From positions 1 through 42,002 of the forward strand of contig CAMAWC010000027.1 of NCBI GenBank assembly GCA_945861875.1: a DNA stretch of 42,002 nucleotides. The letters run 5' to 3'. The notes under the pieces are model-generated. The model saw only the letters and a list, made by a program, of their open reading frames with translations, made no database searches and was not told the DNA's origin. The stretch's first letter is position 1; the number at the start of each line of letters is the position of its first letter. The position numbers were made by a program, and so were the translations under genes. Of the stretch, positions 1 to 8,229 are shown piece after piece. Origin of the DNA: Bordetella parapertussis (GTDB lineage Bacteria > Pseudomonadota > Gammaproteobacteria > Burkholderiales > SG8-39).

Positions 1-144
1 AGTCCGTCATTCCCGCGAAGCTTGTCCTCGAATGCCTTAATCGGGGAGCGGGAATCCACCTTGACCTAAAGCGTGGATTCATTGAGTCAAAATGGATTCC
101 CGCTTTCGCGGGAATGACGATTTATGGACTTAATCAGAGCTTCC
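1..144. mobile_element. MITE-like palindromic element, copy 1 (left end outside window)
   Basis: This is the same element as the complete copy at 11580-11710, with about 14 bases of its left end cut off by the window edge. The right terminal inverted repeat ends at 144 and is followed by CTAG (145-148), which fits a 4-bp YTAR target duplication of the kind known for the IS5 group. Compared with copy 2 it carries about 30 extra bases near position 16-45 inside the left arm. It encodes no protein. The MITE call is an inference from the terminal repeats and the flanking tetranucleotide. Confidence 0.75.
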
Positions 145-263
145 CTAGATCCAATGCTCCCGGAGTCGGTCAGGCACGGCGCAGTCGGCTGAAAGGTGAC
201 AAAATCCGCCGGGCTGGCGCGCTGCTTTGCGCCGACCCGCCCACCCGCACCGCTGGAGACGCC

Positions 264-1247
264 ATGAATCGCCACGCCCCCAAACTGTTTTGTGTCGCGC
301 TCGTCGCGTCACTTATGACGCTGGCGCCGGGGCAGGCCGCCGCCCAGGATTATCCGAACCGGCCGATCAAGGTCATCGTGCCGCAGCCGCCCGGCGGGGG
401 CACCGACATACTCGGGCGCACGGTGGCGCAACGCCTTGCCGAACTGCTGCGCCAGCCGGCGGTGGTGGAGAACCGCGCCGGCGCCGGCTCGCTGATTGGC
501 ACCGAATTTGTCGCCAAGGCGCCCGCCGATGGCTACACGCTGCTGGTGGGCGGTATTTTCAACATGGTGATGAACAAGGCGCTGATCAAGAACCTGCCCT
601 ACGACCCGGAGCGCGACTTCGTGCCCATAGGCTATGTGTCGGCCTACCCCTTTGTGCTGCTCGCGCGGCCCGACCTGCCGCCGGCCAATCTTGCCGAACT
701 GGTGCAGTACGCCAGGACGCGCCCCGGCCAGCTCACCTTTGGCTCGGCGGGCCTTGGCAGCTTGCAACAGGTGTGGGGCACGATCCTCTTCAAGAGCATG
801 GGGCTAGACCTCGTGCACGTGCCCTTCAAGGGCGCGGCGCCGGCGCACCAGGAAATGCTGGGCGGGCGGCTTGACCTGATGTTCGACAACCTGTCGGCGG
901 CCAAGCCCTACGTGCAGTCGGGACGCTTGAAGGGCCTGGCGGTGTCCTCGGCGGCGCGCACACCGCAGTTGCCCAGCGTGCCTACCATCAATGAATCGGG
1001 CGTCGTCAGCTTTGAGGGCGAGAGCTGGTTTGGCATTTTTGCGCCCGCCGCGACGCCGGCGCCGGTGGTGGCGAAACTGCGCGAGGCCCTCGCTGCGATC
1101 AACCGCGAAGCCGACTTTGTCGCCAAGATCGAGCGCGACGGCGGCCGCGTGCTGAATATTCCCGCAGCACAACAACAAGCCTTCCTGCACGACGAGATCG
1201 ATCGCTGGCTCAGCCTGGCAGCCAAATACGGGGTCGCCGCGGACTGA
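264..1247 (+). CDS. Bug-family (TctC-like) periplasmic solute receptor
   Basis: Predicted extracytoplasmic receptor of the tripartite tricarboxylate transporter family, which captures small carboxylates in the periplasm. The protein has 327 residues, typical of the family. An N-terminal signal peptide ends near GQAAAQ (residues 23-28). The family landmarks are visible: PPGGGTD (42-48), PADGYTL (87-93), YDPERDFVPI (113-122) and VPFKG (186-190). The reading frame is open upstream to 114, but that part is MITE and spacer sequence, so I start at the ATG in front of the signal peptide. It stands alone, with no enzyme partner downstream. The ligand is unknown. Confidence 0.93.
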   Translation: MNRHAPKLFCVALVASLMTLAPGQAAAQDYPNRPIKVIVPQPPGGGTDILGRTVAQRLAELLRQPAVVENRAGAGSLIGTEFVAKAPADGYTLLVGGIFNMVMNKALIKNLPYDPERDFVPIGYVSAYPFVLLARPDLPPANLAELVQYARTRPGQLTFGSAGLGSLQQVWGTILFKSMGLDLVHVPFKGAAPAHQEMLGGRLDLMFDNLSAAKPYVQSGRLKGLAVSSAARTPQLPSVPTINESGVVSFEGESWFGIFAPAATPAPVVAKLREALAAINREADFVAKIERDGGRVLNIPAAQQQAFLHDEIDRWLSLAAKYGVAAD

Positions 1248-1250
1248 GGG

Positions 1251-1295
1251 TGATGGCTGGAAAGCCTTGCCATGCGGGCGTTTTGGGGTGATGCC
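1251..1295. repeat. Short interspersed palindromic repeat, copy A
   Basis: Contains GGCTGGAAAGCC, then CGGGCGTTTT, then GGGTGATGCC, an imperfect dyad shared with 6904-7032, 13757-13807, 23363-23409 and 27187-27235. It starts 3 bp after a Bug stop codon and ends where the truncated HigB reading frame begins. I compared the copies by eye. Confidence 0.7.
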
Positions 1296-1306
1296 TGACT
1301 GAGGCA

Positions 1307-1507
1307 TTGGTCGCGCGGCGCAAGCTGCGCATGCTCAATAGCGCATGGCGAGTGGACGATTTGCGCGTGCCGTCGGCCAATCGCCTTGAGGCATTGCGGG
1401 GTGATCGCAAGGGACAGTACAGCATCCGCATCAACGACCAGTGGCGGCTGTGCTTTTTCTGGAGCGACTCCGGGCCATCGTATGTGGAGATCGTCGATTA
1501 TCACTGA
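1307..1507 (+). pseudogene. higB: HigB-type toxin, 5'-truncated
   Basis: The remaining 66 codons match the C-terminal two thirds of HigB/RelE-superfamily mRNA interferases. RRKLRML, the run NRLEALRGDRKGQYSIRIN and the end WRLCFFW...VEIVDYH are characteristic. Family members are usually about 90 residues, so roughly the first 25 are missing. The only in-frame start is a TTG inside the conserved part, and an in-frame stop lies at 1289-1291. The missing 5' end is replaced by palindromic repeat A, which ends about 10 bp upstream. A HigA-like gene follows 9 bp downstream, the classic higBA order. Activity is unlikely. Confidence 0.8.
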
Positions 1508-1516
1508 CGCGAAAGC

Positions 1517-1858
1517 ATGAACAAACTGCCAAACATCCATCCTGGCGAGGTGTTGCTCGAGGAGTTCCTCAACCCGATGGCGCTCAGCCAGAAGGCGCTT
1601 GCGCGCGCCATCGGGGTGCCGCCGCGCCGCGTCAATGAAATCGTGCTGGGCAAGCGTACTGTCTCGGCTGACACGGCGCTGCGGCTGGCGGCTTTTTTCG
1701 GAACCTCGGAAGGTTTCTAGCTGGGCCTGCAGGCCGACCACGACCTCGAAGAGGCGCGAGGCGTCATTGGCAAGGAACTTCTGCGCGTCGAGCAGGCGCG
1801 CGCGGCGTACGAAATCAAGTGGGCGCGTTTGCGCCTGTTGCCGGCTACTGCGCCTTGA
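1517..1858 (+). pseudogene. higA: HigA-type XRE antitoxin with internal amber codon
   Basis: Start and helix-turn-helix match HigA antitoxins: HPGEVLLEEFL, then SQKALARAIGVPPRRVNEIVLGKR, then TVSADTALRLAAFFGTSEGF. The frame then meets TAG at 1718-1720, where the family has a conserved Trp (TGG) in FWLGLQ. Beyond the stop the same frame continues with family-like sequence (LGLQADHDLEEARGVIG) to a TGA at 1856-1858. A single G-to-A change therefore removed the C-terminal part. A 67-residue protein could still be made and might bind DNA. The 3' end overlaps the convergent Bug gene by 14 bp. Confidence 0.85.
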
Positions 1859-2855
1859 ACCCGCTCGCGCCGATGATCTGCGCCCACGCCCTGGCGTAGG
1901 CGCGCTCGCGGCTGGCCAGTTGCTGCGGGCTCATGTGCTCGACGGTGAGACCCAGGTCGGTGAGGCGGGCGCGCACGTCCGGCATGGCGATGACTTTGGC
2001 CACGGCATCGGACAGGCGCTCGATCACCGCGGTTGGCGTGCCCTTGGGTGCGAAGATGCCGTAATAGGGCACATCCTCAAAACCGGCGATGCCAAGCTCG
2101 GTGAAGGTGGGCACGTCGGGCAATGCGGCCTGGCGCTTGCCGCCTAGCACGGCGACCATGCGCACCTTGCCACTCTTGTGGTACTCGATGAAGTCGGGCA
2201 CCGACGCCACCCCGGCGCTGATCTGGTTGCCCAGCATGTCGGCGATCATCGGTGCGCTGCCGCGGTAGGGCGCGGGCTGCAGGTCGAGGCCGTATTTCCT
2301 GCCTATGACCGTGACGAGGAATTCGGGCACCGAGGCCGGCGCGGGTACGCCCACGGTGCCGCGGCCCTTGCCGCGCACCCACTCGATGTACTCGTTCATC
2401 GACTTGGCCGGCGTGCCGCCCGAGAGCGCGAGCCCGTTGACGAAACTGGCGAAGCCGGCCACCGCGGTGAAATCATGTTCCGGGTCGAAGCCCGGGTTCT
2501 TCATCACCAGCGGCAGGATGGATATGGAGTGGTCGTGTGACAGGAACAGCGTGCCGCCGTCGGGCGGGGCGGCCTTCAAGGCTTGCGCCGCAAGCTGGCC
2601 GCCGGCACCGGCGCGATTCTCGACGATGACATGGCTGCCCAACTGGTCCTTGAGCCGGTCGGCCAGCAGGCGGGCGATGGCGTCGGTGCCGCCACCGGGT
2701 GGAAAGCCGACCAGCAGCTTGATGGTCGCCGGCTGCGCCAGTACGCTGCCGGCGCCCAGCAGGCAGCCGAGTGCGAGCAGGCCGGGAGCAAGGGCGCGCC
2801 GCACGCGCCGCTGCAGGTATTCAAGGGTGGACGAATGCATCATGATCGGTTCCAA
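1845..2855 (-). CDS. Bug-family periplasmic solute receptor
   Basis: Receptor of 336 residues. A long n-region and hydrophobic core (LLALGCLLGAGSVLA) end at AQPATIK, so it should be exported. PPGGGTD (52-58) is intact. The usual PDGYTL is PDGGTL here, and the ligand-loop motif reads APYRGSAP rather than VPYKG, so this receptor is somewhat divergent. The start could also be one of the next two ATGs (residues 5 and 6). It lies 58 bp downstream of the ModA-like gene on the same strand, so the two may be cotranscribed. The ligand is unknown. Confidence 0.92.
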   Translation of the reverse strand: MEPIMMHSSTLEYLQRRVRRALAPGLLALGCLLGAGSVLAQPATIKLLVGFPPGGGTDAIARLLADRLKDQLGSHVIVENRAGAGGQLAAQALKAAPPDGGTLFLSHDHSISILPLVMKNPGFDPEHDFTAVAGFASFVNGLALSGGTPAKSMNEYIEWVRGKGRGTVGVPAPASVPEFLVTVIGRKYGLDLQPAPYRGSAPMIADMLGNQISAGVASVPDFIEYHKSGKVRMVAVLGGKRQAALPDVPTFTELGIAGFEDVPYYGIFAPKGTPTAVIERLSDAVAKVIAMPDVRARLTDLGLTVEHMSPQQLASRERAYARAWAQIIGASGFKAQ

Positions 2856-2913
2856 GTGTAGTTAAAAATAAAGTGGAAGGTGCTGTCCGGGTGCGCTGCG
2901 GCTACTGCCGCGC

Positions 2914-3654
2914 TCAGGCCGGATCCAGCCCGTGCTTCTTGATGACCGGTGCGGCTGTGGGCGAGGTGATGAATTTCACCAGTTCCCTCGCGGCATCGGC
3001 CTGTTTTGCGCCGCTGTGGATGGCCGTGGAGAACATGGTCAGGCGTTGCAGGTCACCGGGCAGCGGGCCGACGTAGTCGATGCCCTCAAAGTGGATCAGT
3101 TCGGGGATTTGCTGGAAGCCGACCTCGGCTTCGCCGGTGGCGACGAGGGTGCCGACGAACACGCCTGAAGGCGTTTGCTTGAGCTTGCCCTTGATCTCGC
3201 TGGTGATGCCCAGTTTGTCGAACACGCTGAGCATGTACACGCCGCTCGGACCGGTGGAATAGCCGATGGATTTGGTCGAGAGCATGCTTTTCTTGAAGGC
3301 CTCGACCGTGCTGATGTCCGGCTTGGGCGCGCCTTTTTTGACGGCGAGACCGGTGCCCGACTTGGCAAAGTCCACGCGACTGCCGGCAACGGCCTTGCCC
3401 AGTTTGACCTGCTCGTCTATCGCCGGGCCGGCCATGATGATCAGGTCGAAGGACTCGCCGTCTGCCAGGCGCTTTCGCACGTTGAGCGTGCCCGAGAATA
3501 TCGAAGCGACCTTGTGCCCGGTCAGCTTCTCGAACTGCGCCACCAGTTCGAGGTAGGCGGGCTCGGTGGCCTGGGTAGAGACCACTTTGATTTCCGCGGC
3601 GGCGGCGATGCCGGACAGGAGCAGTGCGCCCGCTATGGCGATGATGGTTTTCAT
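2914..3654 (-). CDS. ModA-like periplasmic substrate-binding protein
   Basis: A 246-residue type II periplasmic binding protein with a clear signal peptide (MKTIIAIAGALLLSGIAAAA). The mature part (EIKVVSTQATEPAYLELVAQ, then GESFDLIIMAGPAID, then YSTGPSGVYM) resembles the molybdate-binding ModA/extracellular family 11 group. No ModB or ModC is present, and the ModA metal-oxyanion residues cannot be confirmed by eye, so the substrate is open. The start is set at the ATG preceded by GGGGAGG with good spacing; the frame extends 37 codons further without a signal-like sequence. A Bug gene follows on the same strand. Confidence 0.8.
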   Translation of the reverse strand: MKTIIAIAGALLLSGIAAAAEIKVVSTQATEPAYLELVAQFEKLTGHKVASIFSGTLNVRKRLADGESFDLIIMAGPAIDEQVKLGKAVAGSRVDFAKSGTGLAVKKGAPKPDISTVEAFKKSMLSTKSIGYSTGPSGVYMLSVFDKLGITSEIKGKLKQTPSGVFVGTLVATGEAEVGFQQIPELIHFEGIDYVGPLPGDLQRLTMFSTAIHSGAKQADAARELVKFITSPTAAPVIKKHGLDPA

Positions 3655-3797
3655 GGTGGTCCTCCCCTTGGTGCGTGTCACGGGAAATGCGGCTTGCCTG
3701 GTCGTTGCGAGGCTGCGCTGCAAAGTTTTAGCAGTGTAGCGTTTCTGCGCCCGGGATGCGTGCACTCAGGCAGTCCTTTCGGTGTGCGCGTTTCGCC

Positions 3798-3825
3798 TTG
3801 ACTTTGGCATCTCAAAAGTTAAGAT
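3798..3825 (+). promoter_or_regulatory. Candidate sigma-70 promoter for the Bug-Rieske pair
   Basis: TTGACT (3798-3803), a 16-bp spacer and TAAGAT (3820-3825) lie about 75 bp upstream of the Bug start at 3901. The rest of the spacer between the divergent ModA-like gene and this gene shows nothing else. This is a match by eye only. Confidence 0.45.
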
Positions 3826-3900
3826 TCAGCCACTCCGTCGTTATCTCCCAGCCATTGCAATAACGGCGATTTTTCAGCCACTTTCAAAGGATTTGCACCA

Positions 3901-4923
3901 GTGCCAGCCATGTACCCAGACCAAATGCCCCGCTGTTCGCGCCGACTTGTGCTGGTGATTTCCGCGGTGCTGGCCTTGTTGCCGGCACTGCTGATGTCGC
4001 CCGTGGTGCAGGCGCAGGCCTGGCCGGCCAAGCCGGTGACCATGGTGGTGCCGTTCCCGCCCGGCGGCGGACCGGATTTGTTTGCGCGCATCCTCGGTGA
4101 AAAATTTTCCACGCGTATGGGCCAGACGCTGATCGTCGACAACCGGCCCGGGGTGGGCGGGCTGGCCGGCGCCAATGCCGTGGCCAAGTCGGCGCCCGAT
4201 GGCTATACCTTCCTGATTGCGCCGAACACCATCGCCATCTCGCCGCACGTACTCACCAAGGGCGCCGGCGGTGGTGTGGACGTGATGGCCGACCTTGTGC
4301 CGGTGATCATGCCGGCCGCCACGCCGATGATCCTGGTGGTAAGCCCCACGCTCGGTGTCAAGTCCGTGGCCGAATTGGTGGCGCTCGCAAAGAGCAAGCC
4401 CGGCCTGGCTTATGCGACCGCCGGCAACGGTTCGCCCATGCACATCGCCGGCGAATTGTTTCGCAAGGCCGCGGGCGTGGACATGCAGCATGTCCCGTTC
4501 AAGGGCGTCGCGCCTTCGGTGACGGCGGTGCTCGGTGACCAGGTGCAGGTGCTCTTTGTCGCCATGGGCGGGGGCATTGCGCAGCACCTTCGCTCGGGCA
4601 AGCTGATCGTGCTTGCGGTGACCGAAAAACGCCGCACGCCCTTGCTGCCCAATGTGCCGACCATGGCCGAGCTGGGTTATCCGGGGGTGGTGACCGACGC
4701 CTGGTATGGCATTTTTGCGCCCACCGGAACGCCGGCTGCGGTGATCGCACGCATGAACCAGGAGGTCAACGCGGTGCTCGCCATGCCCGATGTGCGCGAG
4801 CGCATGATCGCAGGCGGCATGGACGCGCGCGGCGGCACCGCCGAGGCCTTCGGCGCGGAAATGCGCGAAGACCATGCGCGCTACGGCCGCATCGTGCGCG
4901 AATTCGGCATCAAGGCCGACTAA
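3901..4923 (+). CDS. Bug-family periplasmic solute receptor
   Basis: Receptor of 340 residues from a GTG start. AAAGGA lies 9 bp upstream of the GTG; ATGs at 3910 and 3925 are alternatives. The signal peptide core is LVISAVLALLPALLMSPVV and cleavage is expected after VQAQA. PPGGGPD (53-59), APDGYTF and VPFKG are present. The segment that normally reads YDP..DF is replaced by a glycine-rich stretch (KGAGGGVDVMADLVPV). A Rieske oxygenase gene starts 16 bp downstream, so this receptor plausibly takes up, or senses, the oxygenase substrate or a relative. That link is inferred from the operon only. Confidence 0.92.
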   Translation: MPAMYPDQMPRCSRRLVLVISAVLALLPALLMSPVVQAQAWPAKPVTMVVPFPPGGGPDLFARILGEKFSTRMGQTLIVDNRPGVGGLAGANAVAKSAPDGYTFLIAPNTIAISPHVLTKGAGGGVDVMADLVPVIMPAATPMILVVSPTLGVKSVAELVALAKSKPGLAYATAGNGSPMHIAGELFRKAAGVDMQHVPFKGVAPSVTAVLGDQVQVLFVAMGGGIAQHLRSGKLIVLAVTEKRRTPLLPNVPTMAELGYPGVVTDAWYGIFAPTGTPAAVIARMNQEVNAVLAMPDVRERMIAGGMDARGGTAEAFGAEMREDHARYGRIVREFGIKAD

Positions 4924-4939
4924 GGGAAAAGAGGGGCTT

Positions 4940-6064
4940 ATGAACGCACCGACAAAGCTTCCCGAGGTCGCACCTGGCATTCCCGCAGGACTGCCGGCGG
5001 GCCTGCGCAATTACTGGTACCCGGTGCTGCAGTCCGAGGAGCTTGGCGGCGAATACCCGCTGGCCTTCCGGGTGCTGGGCGAATCCTTTGCCGCCTGGCG
5101 CGACGCTGCGGGCAAGCCCTGCGTAGTCACGGATCGCTGTCCGCACCGCAGCATCAAGCTGTCGGTCGGCCGCGTGCTCGATGGCGAGTTGCAGTGCGCG
5201 CTGCACGGGCTGCGCTTTGACGGCCGCGGCAGCTGCACGCTGATCCCCTGGGAAAAGGAACGCAGCAAGCTGCACGACATGGTCGGCGTGCGCGCCTACC
5301 CTGCCGAGGAGCTGGGCGGCTACATCTGGGCCTATATCGGCGATGCGCAGGCCTTCCCGCCGCCGCCGCTCGCCTCCGAGGTGCCCGAGGAACTGCTCAA
5401 GCCCGATGAATTTGTCTGCTTTCGCCTGCCCACCGCGGTGTGGAAGGCCAACTGGCTGCTGGCCATTGACGGCAGCGACGCCTATCACGCGGTGACGCTG
5501 CACACCTCGTCGCAGTCGCAGGCCGACGCGCTGCGCCAGGGTGGGGTGCGGCTGGCCGACCGGCGCGTGGAAATTGTGCGCAGCTCGCACGGCATTCGCG
5601 GCGTGTCGGTGGACCTCGAAGGCAAGCCCATAGGCCACGGCCATTTCACCCGCGACGTAAAGGGCGCGCGCTTTGCCCTGCCTTGTCTCACCACCAACCC
5701 GATCACGCCGGCGCCCGGTGTGCCGCCGTATGCGGCACGGCTGTGGCAGATTCCCCTCGACGAAACGCATACGCTGATCGTGCGCTTTCTGGCATTTCGC
5801 GCCGGCACCGATGCCGAACGTGCCCGCGCGAAAAAGACCTTTGAAGAGGTGGCGATCAAGCGTCTGGAAAAGGTCAATGAAGAGGACGCCTGGGCTGCCG
5901 AGGCGCAGGGCGACTTGCTGGCGGCGCGCAATTCGGAGTTTTTGCTCGGGCCGGACGAGGACGTGGTCAAGGTGCGCCGCATGATCGCCGCAGCCTTTGT
6001 CAGCCAGGCTACCGCGGGCGAGCGCCACGCGGTGAAACCGGGCGCACTCGACTGCCCGGTCTGA
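4940..6064 (+). CDS. Rieske [2Fe-2S] aromatic ring-hydroxylating oxygenase alpha subunit-like
   Basis: A 374-residue cytoplasmic oxygenase component. The Rieske cluster ligands are complete: C67-P-H69 and C86-x2-H89. The mononuclear iron site is visible as D180-A-Y-H183-x4-H188 in the LLAIDGSDAYHAVTLH segment; the third ligand, a C-terminal Asp, cannot be assigned by eye. Length and the early Rieske domain fit single-subunit oxygenases such as the vanillate demethylase or phthalate dioxygenase group, which need a separate reductase. No reductase is encoded nearby. The start at 4940 follows GAGGGG; 22 upstream in-frame codons overlap the Bug gene and are rejected. Confidence 0.88.
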   Translation: MNAPTKLPEVAPGIPAGLPAGLRNYWYPVLQSEELGGEYPLAFRVLGESFAAWRDAAGKPCVVTDRCPHRSIKLSVGRVLDGELQCALHGLRFDGRGSCTLIPWEKERSKLHDMVGVRAYPAEELGGYIWAYIGDAQAFPPPPLASEVPEELLKPDEFVCFRLPTAVWKANWLLAIDGSDAYHAVTLHTSSQSQADALRQGGVRLADRRVEIVRSSHGIRGVSVDLEGKPIGHGHFTRDVKGARFALPCLTTNPITPAPGVPPYAARLWQIPLDETHTLIVRFLAFRAGTDAERARAKKTFEEVAIKRLEKVNEEDAWAAEAQGDLLAARNSEFLLGPDEDVVKVRRMIAAAFVSQATAGERHAVKPGALDCPV

Positions 6065-6071
6065 CGCGCCA

Positions 6072-6848
6072 TTACATGATGGACGTGCCGCCGTCCACCA
6101 TCAGCGCCGCGCCTGTCATGTAAGAAGCCTCGCCCGAGGCCAGCCACATGATCGGGTAGGCGACTTCCTTTTCTTCGGCCCAGCGCTTGAGCAGGGTGTC
6201 GGCCTTGGCTTCGGCGCGCAGCGCCGCTTCGCCAATGCCGCGCGCCGCGCCGCGGCCTATGGTGAAGGGCGTCAGCGTGCCGCCGGGGCAGACTGCGTTG
6301 ACGCGCACGCCGTGTGCCGCCTCCTCAAATGCAAGTGTGCGGGTGAGCGAGAGCAGCGCCGCCTTGGCGGCGTCGTAGGCGCCAAAGCCCTTGCGCCCGA
6401 CCAGGGCGTAGGTGGAGGCGACATTGACCACGCTCGCACCGGCCGCCTTGCGCAATTCGGGCAGGGCGGCTTTGCACATGTTTACCGCGCCCATCAGGTT
6501 GACGGCAAACAGCGCCTCCCATTGGGTGATGTCGGCTTCGGCGACGGGTGCGAGATAGCGTACCGCGGCGTTGTTGATGAGCACATTGAGTGCGCCAAAC
6601 TGCGCCATGGCCTGCGCCACTGCGCGCGCCGCATCGGATGCTTGCGTCACATCAGCCGAACACACTGCCACCGCGGCCCCCGCCACGCGCTCGCGTATGC
6701 CTGCCGCCATGCGTTCCAGTTGCGGCGCATCGCGATCGACCAGCAACACCTTGCCGCCGTGGGCGCAAAACAGTTCCCCCGCCGCGCCGCCAATGCCGCC
6801 CGCACCGCCGGTAACCAGCGCGATCCTGCCTGCCATCCGAGAGTCCAT
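6072..6848 (-). CDS. Short-chain dehydrogenase/reductase (SDR)
   Basis: A 258-residue classical SDR with every active-site element: cofactor motif TGGAGGIG (13-20), D38 at the end of the second strand (suggesting NAD preference), NNAA (92-95), catalytic S145 in VNVASTY and Y158-x3-K162 in YDAAK. The C-terminus (YMTGAALMVDGGTSIM) is typical. It is convergent with the Rieske gene, with only 7 bp between the stops. It may oxidise a diol or alcohol from the same pathway, but nothing fixes the substrate. An ATG four codons in (6836) is an alternative start. Confidence 0.9.
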   Translation of the reverse strand: MDSRMAGRIALVTGGAGGIGGAAGELFCAHGGKVLLVDRDAPQLERMAAGIRERVAGAAVAVCSADVTQASDAARAVAQAMAQFGALNVLINNAAVRYLAPVAEADITQWEALFAVNLMGAVNMCKAALPELRKAAGASVVNVASTYALVGRKGFGAYDAAKAALLSLTRTLAFEEAAHGVRVNAVCPGGTLTPFTIGRGAARGIGEAALRAEAKADTLLKRWAEEKEVAYPIMWLASGEASYMTGAALMVDGGTSIM

Positions 6849-6903
6849 GCACCCGCCTGCGCGTTGTTCGACGATGTGGCCGATTCTAGCCCATGCCGGA
6901 TAA

Positions 6904-7032
6904 ATGGCTGGAAAGCCCCTTGCAGGGCGCGCCTCGGCCGACAGGCCGAGGCCGTTCGACGGGCGCCGAGAATTCTCGGCGAAACCCCCGTCTCACCGTC
7001 AGTCGGGCGTTTCCAGCGTATTGCCGGCGACA
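6904..7032. repeat. Interspersed palindromic repeat, copy E, split by two hairpins
   Basis: The left half (6904-6917, ATGGCTGGAAAGCC) and right half (6999-7032, with GTCGGGCGTTTCCAG) match the five-copy repeat family, but about 80 bp lie between them. That insert holds two perfect dyads: GCCTCGGCC/GGCCGAGGC with loop GACA (6931-6952) and GCCGAGAATTCTCGGC (6965-6980). The element sits in the 338-bp spacer between the divergent SDR and Bug genes; I see nothing else there. Confidence 0.6.
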
Positions 7033-7186
7033 GGCCGGGACTTCGAGCGGAAGGCGCGAGCGGGCGCGGATGATGCGGGTCTTTGCATATCCAGGCGCTC
7101 ATGAGCTGCCGCGGCTGGTGGTAATCTTCGGTCTAAGGCACGCAGGACAAGAGTGCCAGTCCGAACGGATCAACAGAGGAGGCGGT

Positions 7187-8158
7187 ATGTTCAAGCGCGC
7201 AGTCATTGCGTTGGTATTGGCCGGAATGGTTTTACTGGGCGTGGGGCAGGCCGCGGCGCAGGGCTATCCGAACAGACCCATCAAGCTGGTGGTCACCTAT
7301 CCGCCCGGCGCGTCGTTTGACATCATTTCACGCATCCTGGCTGAAAAATGGACGCAGTTGCTCGGCCAGCCGGTGGTGGTGGAAAATCGCCTCGGCGCCG
7401 GCGGCATGATTGCCATGCAATCGGTGGCGCGTGCCGCGCCCGACGGCTACACCCTGGTCACCTTCAACACCGATCTTGCCGGCATCGTGCCCGCGCTCTA
7501 CCAGTTCAAGGCCTACGACCCGCTCAAGGACTTTGCCTATATCGGCACGCTGATGCGCGGCACCGGTTTTATCGTCGCGGTCAATCCCAAGCTGCCGGTG
7601 CGCAACATCGACGAGCTGGGGAAATTCGCCAAGTCGGCGCCCGATGGCATCAATTACGGCACTTACGGCGTGGGCAGCCTGCCGCACCTGGGTTTTGAGG
7701 CGCTTAACGCCAAACTCGGGACGAAGATGGTGCATGTGCCCTACAAGGGCGGCATGCCCAGTTATCAGGCCGCCATAGTCGGCGAGGTACAGGTGGTGGC
7801 CGGCACCAGTTTCATCGACATGCTCAAGTCCGGGCAGCTGCGCCCGCTCGCCATAGGTGGCAAGACGCGTTCGCCGCAGTTCCCGGAACTTCCGACGCTG
7901 CCCGAACTGGGCTTTGGCGAGGAGATGTTCGGCGCCACTTACCTTGGGGTCGCGGCGCCGGTGGGCACGCCGCAGGCCATCATCGACCGCTTGAGCGCCG
8001 AACTGCTCAAGGTCAGCCAGATGCCCGATGTCATCGAGCGCGTGGGCAAATTCGCCGAGGTTTCATATGCGCCGCCCGACGAACTGGCGGCCATGGTCAG
8101 GCGCGATGTGAACTTCTACGCGCCGCTGGTCAAATCACTGGGCTTGAGCAGCCAGTGA
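7187..8158 (+). CDS. Bug-family periplasmic solute receptor
   Basis: A 323-residue receptor with signal peptide MFKRAVIALVLAGMVLLGVG followed by QAAAQ. The usual PPGGxxD is PPGASFD (39-45), losing one glycine of the phosphate-like loop. APDGYTLV, YDPLKDFAYIG and VPYKGG are present. The start ATG has a strong AGAGGAGG site. The first 27 bp around this start recur at 9969-9995 as a relic. It leads a same-strand group with a VOC protein and an alpha/beta hydrolase, which suggests a shared pathway. The ligand is unknown. Confidence 0.92.
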   Translation: MFKRAVIALVLAGMVLLGVGQAAAQGYPNRPIKLVVTYPPGASFDIISRILAEKWTQLLGQPVVVENRLGAGGMIAMQSVARAAPDGYTLVTFNTDLAGIVPALYQFKAYDPLKDFAYIGTLMRGTGFIVAVNPKLPVRNIDELGKFAKSAPDGINYGTYGVGSLPHLGFEALNAKLGTKMVHVPYKGGMPSYQAAIVGEVQVVAGTSFIDMLKSGQLRPLAIGGKTRSPQFPELPTLPELGFGEEMFGATYLGVAAPVGTPQAIIDRLSAELLKVSQMPDVIERVGKFAEVSYAPPDELAAMVRRDVNFYAPLVKSLGLSSQ

Positions 8159-8229
8159 CTGCGCGCGGTGCCGGCGGCGGGTGCGCCGGGCCGCTCTTAT
8201 AAGAACGACGCTTTGCACGGAGAATCCCA

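Noticed and set aside
114..263. Upstream extension of the first Bug gene
   Set aside because: These 50 codons cover the MITE end and spacer; the signal peptide begins at 264.
3874..5010. 378-codon open frame on the minus strand
   Set aside because: Antisense to the Bug receptor at 3901, with His/Arg-rich low-complexity sequence and no recognisable domain.
4910..6028. 372-codon open frame on the minus strand
   Set aside because: Antisense to the Rieske oxygenase, whose metal-ligand motifs prove the plus frame.
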